Source of the DNA: Nectonema munidae
Taxonomy: Eukaryota; Nematomorpha; Nectonematoida; Nectonematidae
Assembly (NCBI GenBank): GCA_030549495.1
Contig: JAUIRK010001043.1
Location: 124,001 to 188,000, forward strand
Direction of reading: 5' to 3'
DNA: 64,000 bases
The notes below the pieces were generated by a model. That model searched no databases. It was not told where the DNA came from and worked only from the letters and a program-made list of their open reading frames with translations. Of this stretch, positions 13,556-24,499 are shown one piece after another; the stretch's first letter is position 1; each line of letters starts with the position of its first letter. A program made the position numbers and the translations under genes.

Positions 13556-13905
13556 ATGAATTATCGCGGTATACAGGTTAGAGATGAACCATCGTAGTAT
13601 ACAGGTATAATGTATATAGGTAATAACTTATGTAGCATCGTCTCCCCGAATGAGGTATATCAAATCTTACATCTAGCAGAATGTGAACAGAAAGTTGAAC
13701 ATTGTCTCCCTAGTTATTTGTACATGGAATAGAAACCATCGTAGTATACAGGTTGAAGATGAATCATCGTAGTATACAGGTTAGAGATGAATCATCGTAG
13801 TATACAGGTTGGAGATGAATCATTGTAGTATATAGTTTGGAGATGAATCATCGTAGAATACAGATTGAAGAAGAATCATCGTAATATACGGGTTGGAGAT
13901 AACAC
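13556..13905 (+). repeat. 28-bp tandem repeat (ATCGTAGTATACAGGTT)
   Basis: About eight copies of a ~28-base unit with core ATCGTAGTATACAGGTT, mostly spaced by GGAGATGA or close variants. The first copies are interrupted by ~130 bases. It fills the centre between the 165-bp repeats and their inverted copy. Confidence 0.8.
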
Positions 13906-14029
13906 GCAAGTTGTCTACCCGCGTTCAACCGTACAGGTTATGAGAATATATCATTACATATTAGAGAAGAGTTTTCTAAACTCTTTATACTGAAAAAATA
14001 TTTCTTCAAATATATTACTGTTTTGTTTA

Positions 14030-14176
14030 AAATACCTATACTTTGCAATTTGCACGATTTTAAATATTATATTTGTCAAATAATCAAAATAAAATTCTGT
14101 GATCAAAGAATCGAAAAATATTCTTTAAAAAATCAAAAAATATCAAACTTTCTGTTCATATTTTGCTACCTCATAG
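14030..14176 (-). repeat. inverted copy of the 165-bp repeat
   Basis: Reads CCTATACTTTGCAATTTGCA through to TTTTGCTACCTCATA and is the reverse complement of the unit at 13.1-13.55 kb. Together they make a ~1.1-kb inverted structure with the 28-bp array in the middle. Confidence 0.85.
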
Positions 14177-14189
14177 CTTCAATACTTAT

Positions 14190-16620
14190 TGAGAAAAATT
14201 GATTAAAACACATATTTTGATCTATTTATCTTCTCTTTAGAAATTTATATGCAGTAAACAATAATAAAAATAATATTTATCCAAAACATATTTTTTTCGA
14301 ATCAAAGTGTAAATCAAACCCGCACTTAAATTTTGGATGATTAAATCAAAAGAAGTAAAAAACTAATGTTAATTTATAAAAAACCAAAAACTAAAATGAT
14401 TTTATAAAAATCTAAAAATAAATAGTGGACTACGATTATCCAACAAAACTTGTACATTCGATCTACATTTTTCATTTCAAAAATAATTTTAAATTTATTA
14501 GAAAAACATTATACTGACCAATAAAAAAAACGAAAGTTAATTTATAAAAAAAATGGAAAAACTAATACTATTTTATAAAAATCTACAAATAAATTTAGAT
14601 TCTGAGAGTAGAGTCGCTTTATAATTGTGCTGGAAATTGTCACATAATATAGGTAAAAATTTGTCCTAATGAAAGGAGCTTTGGTTTAAAATGCATCCCT
14701 TATCTGCTAATTAATGGTATGAAGCCCATGGAAAATAAAAACAGTAAAAGGTATTTCTTAAGTACTTGTGATATAAGTAATGTATTCTGAAAGCCCATAA
14801 AAAATGCTTTAATTTGGTATATCGCATGATGCATTTTGTTGAGAAATGTGAAAGTTATAAGCGTTTTAATATTTGACTAAGATTTAATCTAGGAACACTA
14901 CAAATAAACTAAGCGTACACTAGCCCGATAAATAAACCACACACGCGTGCTAAAGATGTGGTGAAGCGTATGCGAGATAAGAATTCACTGCGCTCACAAA
15001 CGCGTAATGCAACATGTGTTAATCTTTCTTCGCATAGTTATGCTCTAAAATCAATCAATAATGTGATTTATTCCTCGCACACTGTTGGTATAAATATAAC
15101 GAATGCCCTTCGTTAAAAATTAGAAAGGTTGTATCTAAACTAAATAAAAGTAGACTACGATTATCCAACAAAATTCGTACATTCAATCGACATTAATAAA
15201 CCACACACGCGTGCTAAAGATGTGGTGAAGCGTATGTGAGATAAGAATTCACTGCGGTAACAAACGCGTAATGCAACATGTATTAATCTTTCTTCGCATA
15301 ATTATGCTCTAAAATCAATCAATAATGTGATTTATTCCTCGCACACTGTCGGTATAAATATAACGAATGCCCTTCGTTAAAAATTAGAAAGGTTGTATCT
15401 AAACTAAATAAAAGTAAACTACGATTATCAAACAAAACTCGTACATTTAATCGACATTTTTCACTTGAAAAATAATTTAAAATTTATTAGAAAAATATTA
15501 TACTGACCTATACTACTGACCCATAAAAAGTAAAAAATAAATATTAATTTTCGACAGTTTTATTTAACTATGACATTTTAAAATGTTAAAAACCATATTC
15601 TACCTTTGTGAATATTAAATTTTGAAGAAATAATATATAAACTCATCACGTTAATTATTGGTATTTTTTGAAACTAGATAAAAGTTAACTGACCTCAAAT
15701 AAAAGCGAATTTTGGAAAAATAAAAATATATTTATTTGTAAAACCTAGCATATTTTACCCACAAAGAGTATAGCTTCAAATCTTGTACATTCGATCAACA
15801 TTTTTCACTTTAAAAATAATTTTAAATTTATTAGAAAAACATTATACTGACCTGTACTACTGACCCATAAAAAGTAAAAAATATATATTAATTTTCGACA
15901 GTTTTCTTCAACTATGAAATTTTAAAATGTAAAAAATCATATTTTACCTTTGTGAATATAAAATATTGAAAAAATATTATATAAATTAAGAACGTTAATT
16001 ATTATTGGTATTTTTTGAAACTAGATAAAACTTGACTGACCTCACATAAAAGCAGATTTTGGAAAAATGAAAATATATTTATTTGTATAACCTAGCCTAT
16101 GTTAACCACAAAGAGTATACCTTTCCAATGATATCATTTTCATTCAATTTTTTTTTAAAAATCTTCACATTATGCTTAAATAAAAAGGTGGTCCGTAATT
16201 TTTTCAAAAATTTAGACAAAATTTTTCGAAGTAAAGTCCATTTATTAAAATTTGTTAAAACTTTTGCAAAAATAAATTATTCTAGAGTATGTAGCAAACG
16301 ATAAGCTTTCTAATGATATATATATCATGAAAAAGAAATATTGAAAAACAGTTTAATTCTTTCTTCAAATCAAACAAGTAAAAATTTTCAAAAAGTAGTA
16401 TTGGTATTATTATTATTATTATTATTATATATTACATATTTCAACCAATCATATAGTTTTTATGAAATAAAACTGCAATTTCAAAGTTAAATTTTTTGAA
16501 CTTTTAGGTAGAATTTTTGAAATGTGGCTTTCAATATGTATGTAAAATATTTTTTGAAAATTTTTATTTTAAGTATATTTTTTAAGCATTTTACGATTTA
16601 CACATTTAAATATATAATAA
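14190..16620. repeat. 2.4-kb complex repeat with internal duplications
   Basis: The block contains two duplications. A ~265-bp unit with ACACACGCGTGCTAAAGATG occurs at about 14930-15195 and 15196-15457. A ~345-bp unit with CTACTGACCCATAAAAAGTA occurs at about 15440-15785 and 15786-16120, with a partial third copy near 14450. An (ATT)n run lies at 16408-16432. No coding frame is convincing. A shortened homologue of the whole block lies at 56.9-58.68 kb, so this is a dispersed repeat family. I could not identify its ends here. Confidence 0.8.
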
Positions 16621-16624
16621 GGCT

Positions 16625-18770
16625 GGCAAGTTTTGCGAGTTGTCTCCCCGGAGGTCTTGCAGACCTCTGATATATAATAAAAATAGGTGAAATCAAGAAG
16701 ATTCTTTTTGAGAAGAAAATTAAAGTTGGTTTTTGTCTTTAATAAACACTAGTTAAAATTCTATCAATGTTATTCTTACAATAATTTAGGAGCAGTACTA
16801 GTTTGAGGCTTCAGATATGTCAATATTGTTTTTCGTTAATAAAGGGTATTTCAACTACAATCGCATTGAAGTTGTCTTGAAACAGAAATTTAATGTCTTC
16901 AACTACAGCATGATTTTTTTCAATTCATTAAATTATTGGCAATGTTATTAACCAAAGAGAGAAGAAATCCATTTAAAAAAATTCTTCTTTATATTGTTAA
17001 AGTTGCTTTATCTCGGATAGATATAGCTCTATTCAGTTCATAAATTTTATTTTTCCGGTAGATAAATGTATGAATCTCATCATTATCAACATTAAAAGAA
17101 TATCCGAGAAGGCTAGATAGCTAGTCATTTGAGATAATCACCAAACGAATCATTATCCCTATTTTTATGAAAGAGTGTAAATCAATCATTGATGTACATT
17201 GCTACATCAACTTTAGAGTAAATGAATGATTCTTAATGGAGAAATTTTACTCCCCATAGGAAAATCAAACTCTTGTAAGTATTATCAATCCTTATAAAAA
17301 GGAATATTATTATGCATTATCAATATTATTATGCAACGTTTAAGATTACCAAGAAATATCAATTTTAACATTTTATCAAAGCTTACTAAATTGTTCTCCA
17401 TTATATTCATTCGTAAACTGTTTAAGAAAAACAACAGTTACAATAACCAATTCTATTTTGGTAAAATACATATTTACTCTCTAAAATGGGAGATCTGATG
17501 TCCAAAATATTGGAATCATTAACTATAGGCAACGAAAATATTAGACCTCTATTAAAATGGATTTAAATTGTAATTAATTGTTTGTTTCAGAAAATTATAA
17601 AAGTTTTAGTGTCAGTATTACTATTAAAATTAATCTTAGTATCAGTACTAGAGTTTATTAAGGAAATTTCTTGTGAAGTATTACAAATAAAAGCATTTAT
17701 GGTAGTATTAGTTAAAGAATTACTTTATTTCACGTTATGCTTAGTTTACATCTTATGTATTCTTTGTAAAAAGATGGATTCAACAAAAATTTTACATAAA
17801 AGAAAGATGTTTTTTTTATTTAAAAATGCATATTGTACTTGTAAAAATTTGTACGATTATGATTATCCTAAATTGTAAACGTTCTAATTATAAAATTAAA
17901 ATACTTCTAAGTATTTACTAAATTAATTACTAATTTCAAGTTTTTACTGTATATATTATTAGTGTGAATATTTTAGTATATAAAAGGTCAAAACTGGTAC
18001 ATTGGATTTGCTTCGCTTTGAGCCTTTATTTTGTTTGCAATTGATACATGTCTTAATGCTTGGGAGAGTAAAGAATATGAGAGCTCATTTTCAAAAAAAA
18101 CTTTTGAAATGGCGAAGAATGTCTTTAAAAGTAAAGATTTGTAAAGATACTCCTCATTCTTTCATTTCCAAAAAACTTTTTTAAATTGTCTAAAATAATT
18201 TTTTTTTTATTTTATTCCATTTTTTATATGATGTAATATTTAATTTTTTAATTTACTTTAATGTAATGTATTTTGATAATTTTCTAAAACTTTTTCTATG
18301 TAGAATTCAGGATATTTAGCCCCAAAAATATTTAGTAGTCAATATAACATGATTAGAATAAAAAAAGTATATTAAAAATATTATAATTGTAAATGTAAAA
18401 AGAGTCAAGAAACGGATTTTAAAAAAATATTAATATATATTACTTATTCACAGCAAAGGAGATAGCCACTCAAGTTGTTTCATAGCGTAGGGCAATTTTT
18501 TATCTAAAAAATAAATAAAAATTTGACTTTAATTTCCTTTACAATTTAGTTCATACTATCAACATAATTGTACGCTTTTAAACTTGATAATCAAGAATAA
18601 CTAAAATTTGTACAAATTATAAAAGTTATGAAAAACTAAACTTTATAAGGATGTATTATAGTAAAATAAGAAATATTTACAAATATTAGTTGGCAAAAAA
18701 TTCCTGTATTTAGCCAATAGTTTTTTTAATAGTGAAAACCGCCACAGGTCGTCTGACATTTTTGTAGAAG
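16625..18770. other. gene-free AT-rich stretch
   Basis: No gene supported. Open frames at 17.58 and 18.0 kb are low-complexity and AT-rich. Near 16.62 kb a short GC-rich segment includes the palindrome GAGGTCTTGCAGACCTC, possibly an element edge. Confidence 0.45.
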
Positions 18771-18778
18771 ACTGTACG

Positions 18779-19006
18779 CAGGGCCCTATTCAAAATGGAT
18801 TGTGCGGTGCCCATTGTGGGTAGGAAATAAGATTTTGAAAAAAAGAAAAGGGATTTATTTTATTACTTTTTCATTAACACGAAATGACGATCAAAGTATA
18901 ACTTTATTTTGCGAACCTTGCATTTAGAGAAATCATGCAATATATCATCAAAATGAGAAGCGCGGGGCCCACTGCGGCCGCATAGCTTGGCCTAAGGCCG
19001 GCCCTG
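18779..19006. mobile_element. hAT MITE, 228 bp, 8-bp target duplication
   Basis: Left end CAGGGCCC..; right end, read inward, CAGGGCCGGCCTTAGGCC. Both continue into related GC-rich sequence containing GTGGGCCC or GTGGG. The flanks are ACTGTACG and ACTGTATG, seven of eight identical, as expected for a hAT target duplication. There is no coding capacity. Confidence 0.82.
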
Positions 19007-19089
19007 ACTGTATGTTATAGGCGAAACATTTTAGTTTTTTAATTCCATTATGTTCTTTATATCACTCGCCTCCATTCTTGAATCAACGT

Positions 19090-19350
19090 AGTTTTGAAAT
19101 CTATTTTTCTACAAGTGCATACGCATATTTTGTACCATGAGTATAAAGATTTGTCGACTACATCACAAATCACGGAATAATTTTCTTTTAAGCTGAAAAG
19201 TTGCTCCATAACTTTCTAGAACTTTTTAGTTTTTTGACTCTTAACAATTTTTTTCATCTTCAAGAGTGTTGGCTATCTTTCTCACTTCAGGTAAATTATC
19301 GCTGTAATCAATGGCTGCTTTCAACCAGCATGTAATAATTGAGCAAGGTG
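19090..19350 (-). pseudogene. hAT transposase fragment, decayed
   Basis: On the minus strand near 19241-19345 the frame reads ITCWLKAAIDYSDNLPEVRK and then IANTLEDE. This resembles the LTRWGTWL.AA.YY...L..VK block of hAT transposases. Stops follow at once and only ~35 codons are clear. It sits 80-250 bp beyond a hAT MITE but is outside that element's ends. Confidence 0.5.
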
Positions 19351-19979
19351 GGCTCTTTGAACTTCATTTATTTTTGATTGTTTTTTCATTGAAACATCAA
19401 CATCAATTCATTGACTTCTTTGTAAACAACTCAAAAATAAAATAAGGCAAAATTGTATGAACATATCTTTATGTCTGGATGCATTTGTATTCCCTTATCT
19501 TCTTACCACCCTGAATATCTTTAAACGATTAGTTTTAGGAATAAAATATCTAATATATGAGATTCCCGTTAAAATACTTTGCATTTAAACCGCGAAAAAT
19601 ATTTAAAAAATCGTAATTATATGCTTTTTACAGCATATGGTGAAATAGAATCCTTTATATCGCATCAATATGAAACACGTAGTCTAGGTTCGGTTCAAAC
19701 ACTCACATCCGAAATTCACCGATCATGTTTCAAACATTTTAGAAAGTTTTGCCTTTATTGACCTAATACGCAAAATTGAACAACCAGAGTTCTTCGAAAT
19801 CATTGTTATTGACATTTTCTGAGTTTATAAAAGTTTTCAATTTTTTTGACTTTTAACTGCCCCCGTCATAAGCGAAACCTAAACAAGATTTTTTTAGCTT
19901 CTAGGAAAAAATAATCGACCATAGCAAAAACAAACAATTAATTAAATATTTTTAATTACTTATATGAGAGGAATCGTTT

Positions 19980-20168
19980 GTATGGATCATAGCAATGTTT
20001 AAAAAGAGCTGCTCGCAAGAGATGGAGGGATGGGCTGAAGGAGCGACTGCAAAAGCTTCGACTAAACGAAGACGACGCACTTAACAGAGAAGCACTTGTG
20101 GAGACTGCGGATCTTGGCCACCGACCCCAAATTGGGGATAAGGTGTAGACAAAGAAGAAGAAGATATT
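19980..20168 (+). mobile_element. 5'-truncated LINE 3' end (RTE-like) with (AAG)n tail
   Basis: An open stretch encodes AARKRWRDGLKERLQKLRLN, then NREALVETADLGHRPQIGD and a stop. This resembles the C-terminal RW.D...EDL....G...A..R..WR region of RTE-type LINE polymerases. The tail is ACAAAGAAGAAGAAGA. The flanks AGAGGAATCGTTT (19967-19979) and AGAGGAATAGTTT (20169-20181) make a 13-base target duplication with one difference, supporting a short 5'-truncated insertion. Confidence 0.78.
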
Positions 20169-20667
20169 AGAGGAATAGTTTACGTTTTATACCGTTGCTT
20201 ACCATACCCAATATAAATAATTATATAGGAGTCTGAGAGGCCTATTGACTTTTTAAAAAAATCAATGAAAATAGCAGTAGAGATATATGGTTTTAAATCT
20301 GTAGGTTTTTAAATCTTATCTTCCCCAATTATATTGAATTTTATCAATTCTATATCAGTTGTCTCGCAAGACCACTGCAGACAACAAAAAGAAAGATCCA
20401 TCAAATTATATTGACGTATCCGAAGTTCAGGTTAAACAAATTTGCGTTGTCATGTAGTACGATTTTCCCAATTTTGGTAAATGAATACATTTTTGATCCT
20501 CCACATTTTCAATGACGTTCTTGTCTTTTGGCCATATCCATTTGAAGTCTTCTCATCTCAAATCCGTCTACAGCTTTATTCGCTTTTTAATAATTTTCGT
20601 TTCTTACTTGATCAAAGGTCTTGTATGTATTTTTTGTGGTGTGATGAGTTGGCTTTTAGGGTTAGCG

Positions 20668-20945
20668 TTGGCTAGATGGACGAATTCCACTTAAACGAAA
20701 AAGCATTCCGTTTAAACGAATTTCAGATCCACGAAACAATTTGGTTAATTGCTTAGTTAGTTAATTAGTGAAAGCAGAAGCTAACATATTATTACCCATG
20801 CTAAAAATCTAAAAAGAAAAATATTCATCTAAGTAGGAATTGTCCATTCGCAATGATTTGAAAAATTCGTTCGTCCATCTGGAATTCCTCTAAACGAAAA
20901 AATCTTAAAAGGAAAAAGTTCGTCTAAGTGAAATTCTTCCATTTT
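20668..20945. mobile_element. small element with word-like termini (GAATTCC..AAACGAA)
   Basis: Short words recur at both ends. The left has GGACGAATTCCACTTAAACG and CATTCCGTTTAAACGAA; the right has GGAATTGTCCATTCG, GGAATTCCTCTAAACGAA and GTTCGTCTAAGTGAAATTC. Some are in inverse orientation, so the ~280-bp unit looks like a MITE whose termini are built of several short repeated words. The exact ends are uncertain. Confidence 0.5.
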
Positions 20946-21821
20946 AACGCGTCCGCCTCTCAGATGAAGCCTACCCAATCCCCACGGAATAAAATGTTTA
21001 AAAAATTTTAAAAATTAAACGATTTTTGATTAAAAGATTTTTTTTAATTTTTTATTAAAGATGATTAAAAGCTTTAAAAATGATTTTATTTCTTCACTCA
21101 AAATTTTTATTACTTAAACAAAGGATGCAAAGAGAAAGTTCCAGGATAAGTATATAAAAAAATGAGCGCACTTGCTCTGTTGTCCCCTTTCCTCCTGAAA
21201 TGACCGCGTGTTTATATCTATCCGCTAGTTATATCAATATCCCCTCGCTATATAAAGATTGGACTAAGTTTGCATTTATCTAACTTACCGTATTTACCCA
21301 ATGCATGAGACAAAGAAGCTCAAACCATGAAGATACTTCTTAAAAACTTGGTAGGTGTCTTAGACGCTGAACATTTGTCCTGGAAGCCAAGGTAAAAAAG
21401 TAGTATACTTATGTGCGATTGGTTTAAAGCAGTTCTCACTAGAAGCACAGAAGATTGCAAAATATGAACAGATATTCAGAAGTTATTCCTGAAGATTAAG
21501 ACGGCCTTGCTAATTCATCAAAAGAATTCACTGACCAAATTATGGTTTAAATAATTTTTTTAAATTCGTTTTAATTTCTGGGTTAATACTGAATAAACGA
21601 TTCTAAAACCGAAGATCGTTTTAAACGCAGCAGAATTTTAACTGCAAATTAAAACTTCAAATTTTCTTATACGCTCGCAAATACGTTAGTCAGATTTTGT
21701 TTTTTGAAGTCAATCAAATTTTTGATAAATAACGATAAAGGCTAGCTTCATCTGTACGTTTTTTTTATGGGACGGAGTTGAATGTACTTTGCGTTTATGC
21801 TTTTTTAAGTACGCTCTGCAT

Positions 21822-22778
21822 ATGTTTCCAACGAGCAGTCATAAGAGGTACTGGATGTTCGCTGACGAGAGTGCTTTGGCTGAGAAGAGAAACAATGCCC
21901 ATATGTGCTACATCAACACGCACTTGAACAAGGCCACAGACTCCACCCCTCTCTACTCCCACTTCCTAACCCTGGATGAGGAAGACGTCCTGCTGGCGTG
22001 GTATAGATACGCGCTCTGTGACTTCTGCTTCGGCTTTTGTCCGGGCGGCATTCCGCGTCCCGTGGTCCATACCGCAATGGCCTACTTCAACCGCCTCTAC
22101 CTCTCACACTCCGTCATGGACTACCACCCCGAAGACATCATGCTGACGTGTGTGTATCTCGCGTGCAAAGTGGACGAAGTGAATGTGCCTCTAGCAGCCT
22201 TCGTCTCTCGGATCCAAGGCGATGCACAGCGCTCCACCAACATCGTTCTGAGTAACGAGCTTCTCATCATGCACCACATTGACTACCACTTGATCGTGCA
22301 TTCACCCTACCGCCCCCTCGAGGGCTTCTTCATCGACGTCAAGACTCGCTACCCGCAACTCAGAAACCCCGACAGATTTCGGTCCGGCTGCATCTCCTTC
22401 CTGGACCAGTTGCTTCTTTCGCCCGTGTCTCTGTTATACACACCCTCCCAAATCGCCCTGGCTGCCTTGCAGCACAGCGCCTCCCGTCTCGGCGAGAACT
22501 TGGAAGAGTACATCAAGCAAGTCCTGCTGGAGGGGGGCGGGTGTAGCAAAGAGAACGAACTCGTTCTTTTGGACGCGCTTGCTGGGGTTGAAGCGGTCGC
22601 GCAAAAGGTTGTGTCTCGGCCCGAAAGAGAAGAGGTGATGCGCCTGGAAAAGAAGCTGGCAAACTGCCGAAACCCCGAATACGACCCCGACTCCCAAGTC
22701 TTCAAGGAGAAGCAGCTCGAGGAAATCAGCTTGGAAGACGCAGAGCAGCAGAATCAGGCGGTTGCGACCGAGTCTTAG
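21822..22778 (+). CDS. CCNH: cyclin H
   Basis: Cyclin H partners CDK7 and MAT1 in the CDK-activating kinase and in TFIIH, where it promotes phosphorylation of cell-cycle CDKs and of the RNA polymerase II tail in the nucleus. The 318-residue product starts MFPTSSHKRYWMF, matching the family's M..SSQKR.WTF start, so I chose this ATG over the upstream open frame. The first cyclin box includes FCPGGIPRPVV and YHPEDIMLTCVYLACKVDE (about residues 80-140). The second includes HSPYRPLEGFFIDVKTRYP and YTPSQIALAAL (about 180-240). A basic, acidic-ended C-terminal tail with NCRNP..DPDS is like arthropod cyclin H. There are no introns; codon use is markedly GC-richer than the flanks. A poly(A) signal follows within about 12 bases of the stop. 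Confidence 0.95.
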   Translation: MFPTSSHKRYWMFADESALAEKRNNAHMCYINTHLNKATDSTPLYSHFLTLDEEDVLLAWYRYALCDFCFGFCPGGIPRPVVHTAMAYFNRLYLSHSVMDYHPEDIMLTCVYLACKVDEVNVPLAAFVSRIQGDAQRSTNIVLSNELLIMHHIDYHLIVHSPYRPLEGFFIDVKTRYPQLRNPDRFRSGCISFLDQLLLSPVSLLYTPSQIALAALQHSASRLGENLEEYIKQVLLEGGGCSKENELVLLDALAGVEAVAQKVVSRPEREEVMRLEKKLANCRNPEYDPDSQVFKEKQLEEISLEDAEQQNQAVATES

Positions 22779-22789
22779 TTCCTTCCTGA

Positions 22790-22795
22790 AATAAA
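22790..22795 (+). terminator. cyclin H poly(A) signal
   Basis: AATAAA begins 12 bases after the cyclin H stop codon, implying a very short 3' UTR. A weaker alternative further downstream cannot be excluded. Confidence 0.6.
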
Positions 22796-23320
22796 TGCGA
22801 AATTTCAGTTTTTTCACTTTTGACAAATACATTTCGTTTTCAAGAGTTATTTTAGGAGAAAGATTATCTTATGAACATGCTGAAAACCATCGCCCTCGTT
22901 TATAAAGGCTCTTGTGCTAAAAATGATGTAACTGTTTCCTAGACACTTTACAAACTCTTTGATTTATCCCATATGCACGGAACTTAACACTCACACAATA
23001 TTTTATTTTTCAAAAAAATCTAAGCTAATAAAAAGCGTAAATAGAAAAAATTTGATTTTCAGGCGCCATTTTAAAATGGCGATCTCTTTCCCACTATCCA
23101 ATACTCTAGCTGCATATTGATTTATCTGCTCTTTAAAAGGATGTGATAGGTAAGACTCGGGAATAAGGAACCAAATATAAAAAAGATTTTTTTTATAAAT
23201 ATTGGAGCCATGGAAAAACAAATCTAATTTAATAATAAAAAAACTTAGTCAAATTTTTCGTGAAAACGTTTACACATTCTTCTCAATTTCTATATACTCG
23301 CTTTGTATGTCTTAATTTCG

Positions 23321-23395
23321 GCAGATGGCCTAGTGGTAGGAGCGTAGGGTCTTAATCCAGATGGTCTGGGTTCGATTCGCGATATCTCTCCAGCT
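23321..23395 (+). mobile_element. tRNA-derived SINE head, family B copy 2
   Basis: A-box-like TGGCCTAGTGGTAGGAGCG and B-box GGGTTCGATTCG are spaced as in tRNA. It is ~85% alike to the copy at 4.18 kb. It lies between cyclin H and the TatD-like gene. Acceptor-stem pairing is not evident, so I prefer a SINE to a tRNA gene. Confidence 0.62.
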
Positions 23396-23638
23396 ATCGA
23401 TTATTCTATGCTATGGATGCGATACCGAAAACTAAAAAAAAATATGAAATATGTGGAATTTGTTAGTCAGTAGAGTAGCCATAGGGTGGGGCTTGCTTTT
23501 ACTTCAACCAACCAATGAAAATTTTCATCTACATCCCTATACAAGACCTATAGATACTCATTCATATATCAATCATTATCTAAGCTACACCCCCTCATCT
23601 ATCACTCATACTTGAAGGTACTAGTGCGCTTTGGAGAG

Positions 23639-24442
23639 ATGAGGATGATTGACGCTCACTGCCACCTCCAAGATGAAGCGTTTCATAAAGACCTTACTTC
23701 TGTGATTGCGAGAGCCAAGTGCGCCGGAGTGACGAAGTTCATCGTTAATGCCGAGACTTTTCAAGACTTTGAGAGGATCCTGGATCTGAAAAGGAAGTTC
23801 CCGGAGTGCATTGAAGTAGCTCTTGGCCTGCATCCAGTGAGGAGCGCTGCAAACGAGTCTGTCAGGATCGCAGATTTCAACGACGAGGTCTCCGATTTCA
23901 TCAAGTTACACTCCAATCAGATCGTTTCGATTGGAGAGTGTGGCCTGGACTTTTCGCTTCCCATCTTGAACGAGTGTTCGAATGCAAAGGCGAATCAACA
24001 CGATGTATTTGTGAAGCACGTTCGCTTGGCTTCTGAACTGAAAAAGCCGATCAGCGTTCACTCGCGTTCGGCGGGCAGACAATCTCTCGAAGTGGTGGAC
24101 GAGCTAAAGGGCACGCTTCCTGTCAAGTGCCTGTTTCACGCGTTTGACGGCAACGCCAAATACGCTATCAAGTATCTGGATGAAGGAACATACTTTTCGA
24201 TTCCTCCTTCGGTGATGAGAGACGAGCAGAAGGCGAAGTTGATACGAAGGGTCCCGCTCTCCAATTTGCTGGTAGAGTCGGATGCGCCAGCTCTTGCTCC
24301 TGTCAAGGGGGAGAGGAACGAACCAGCGAACATGGTTTGTGCTCTGCAGAAGATAGCACAAATCAAAGGCTTGGCCTTGAATCACGTAGCTGATGTCATA
24401 TACGAGAATACGCTAAGGCTATTCACTGCTATTTCTGTTTGA
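23639..24442 (+). CDS. TATDN3: TatD-family metal-dependent hydrolase, TATDN3 type
   Basis: TatD proteins are TIM-barrel, two-metal enzymes with deoxyribonuclease activity in well-studied members; the substrate of the TATDN3 branch is not settled. The 267-residue product begins MRMIDAHCHL, giving the N-terminal HxH metal site. It continues with GLHPVR, IGECGLDFS (metal-bridging Glu), HSRSAGR, LHAFDG (His), YFSIPPSVMR and ESDAPALAP (Asp), in TatD order. HSRSAGR, LHAFDG, FSIPPS and the RNEP segment are characteristic of TATDN3 rather than TATDN1/2. The upstream in-frame region lacks another ATG, so this ATG or the one two codons later is the start. No intron. It lies about 860 bp downstream of cyclin H on the same strand. 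Confidence 0.93.
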   Translation: MRMIDAHCHLQDEAFHKDLTSVIARAKCAGVTKFIVNAETFQDFERILDLKRKFPECIEVALGLHPVRSAANESVRIADFNDEVSDFIKLHSNQIVSIGECGLDFSLPILNECSNAKANQHDVFVKHVRLASELKKPISVHSRSAGRQSLEVVDELKGTLPVKCLFHAFDGNAKYAIKYLDEGTYFSIPPSVMRDEQKAKLIRRVPLSNLLVESDAPALAPVKGERNEPANMVCALQKIAQIKGLALNHVADVIYENTLRLFTAISV

Positions 24443-24491
24443 ATTGTTAAACTCTCCAATTCACCGCGCTCAAGAAGTGCGATTCACCACG

Positions 24492-24497
24492 AATAAA
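24492..24497 (+). terminator. TATDN3 poly(A) signal
   Basis: AATAAA about 50 bases after the TatD-like stop codon, followed by T-rich sequence. Confidence 0.55.
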
Positions 24498-24499
24498 TT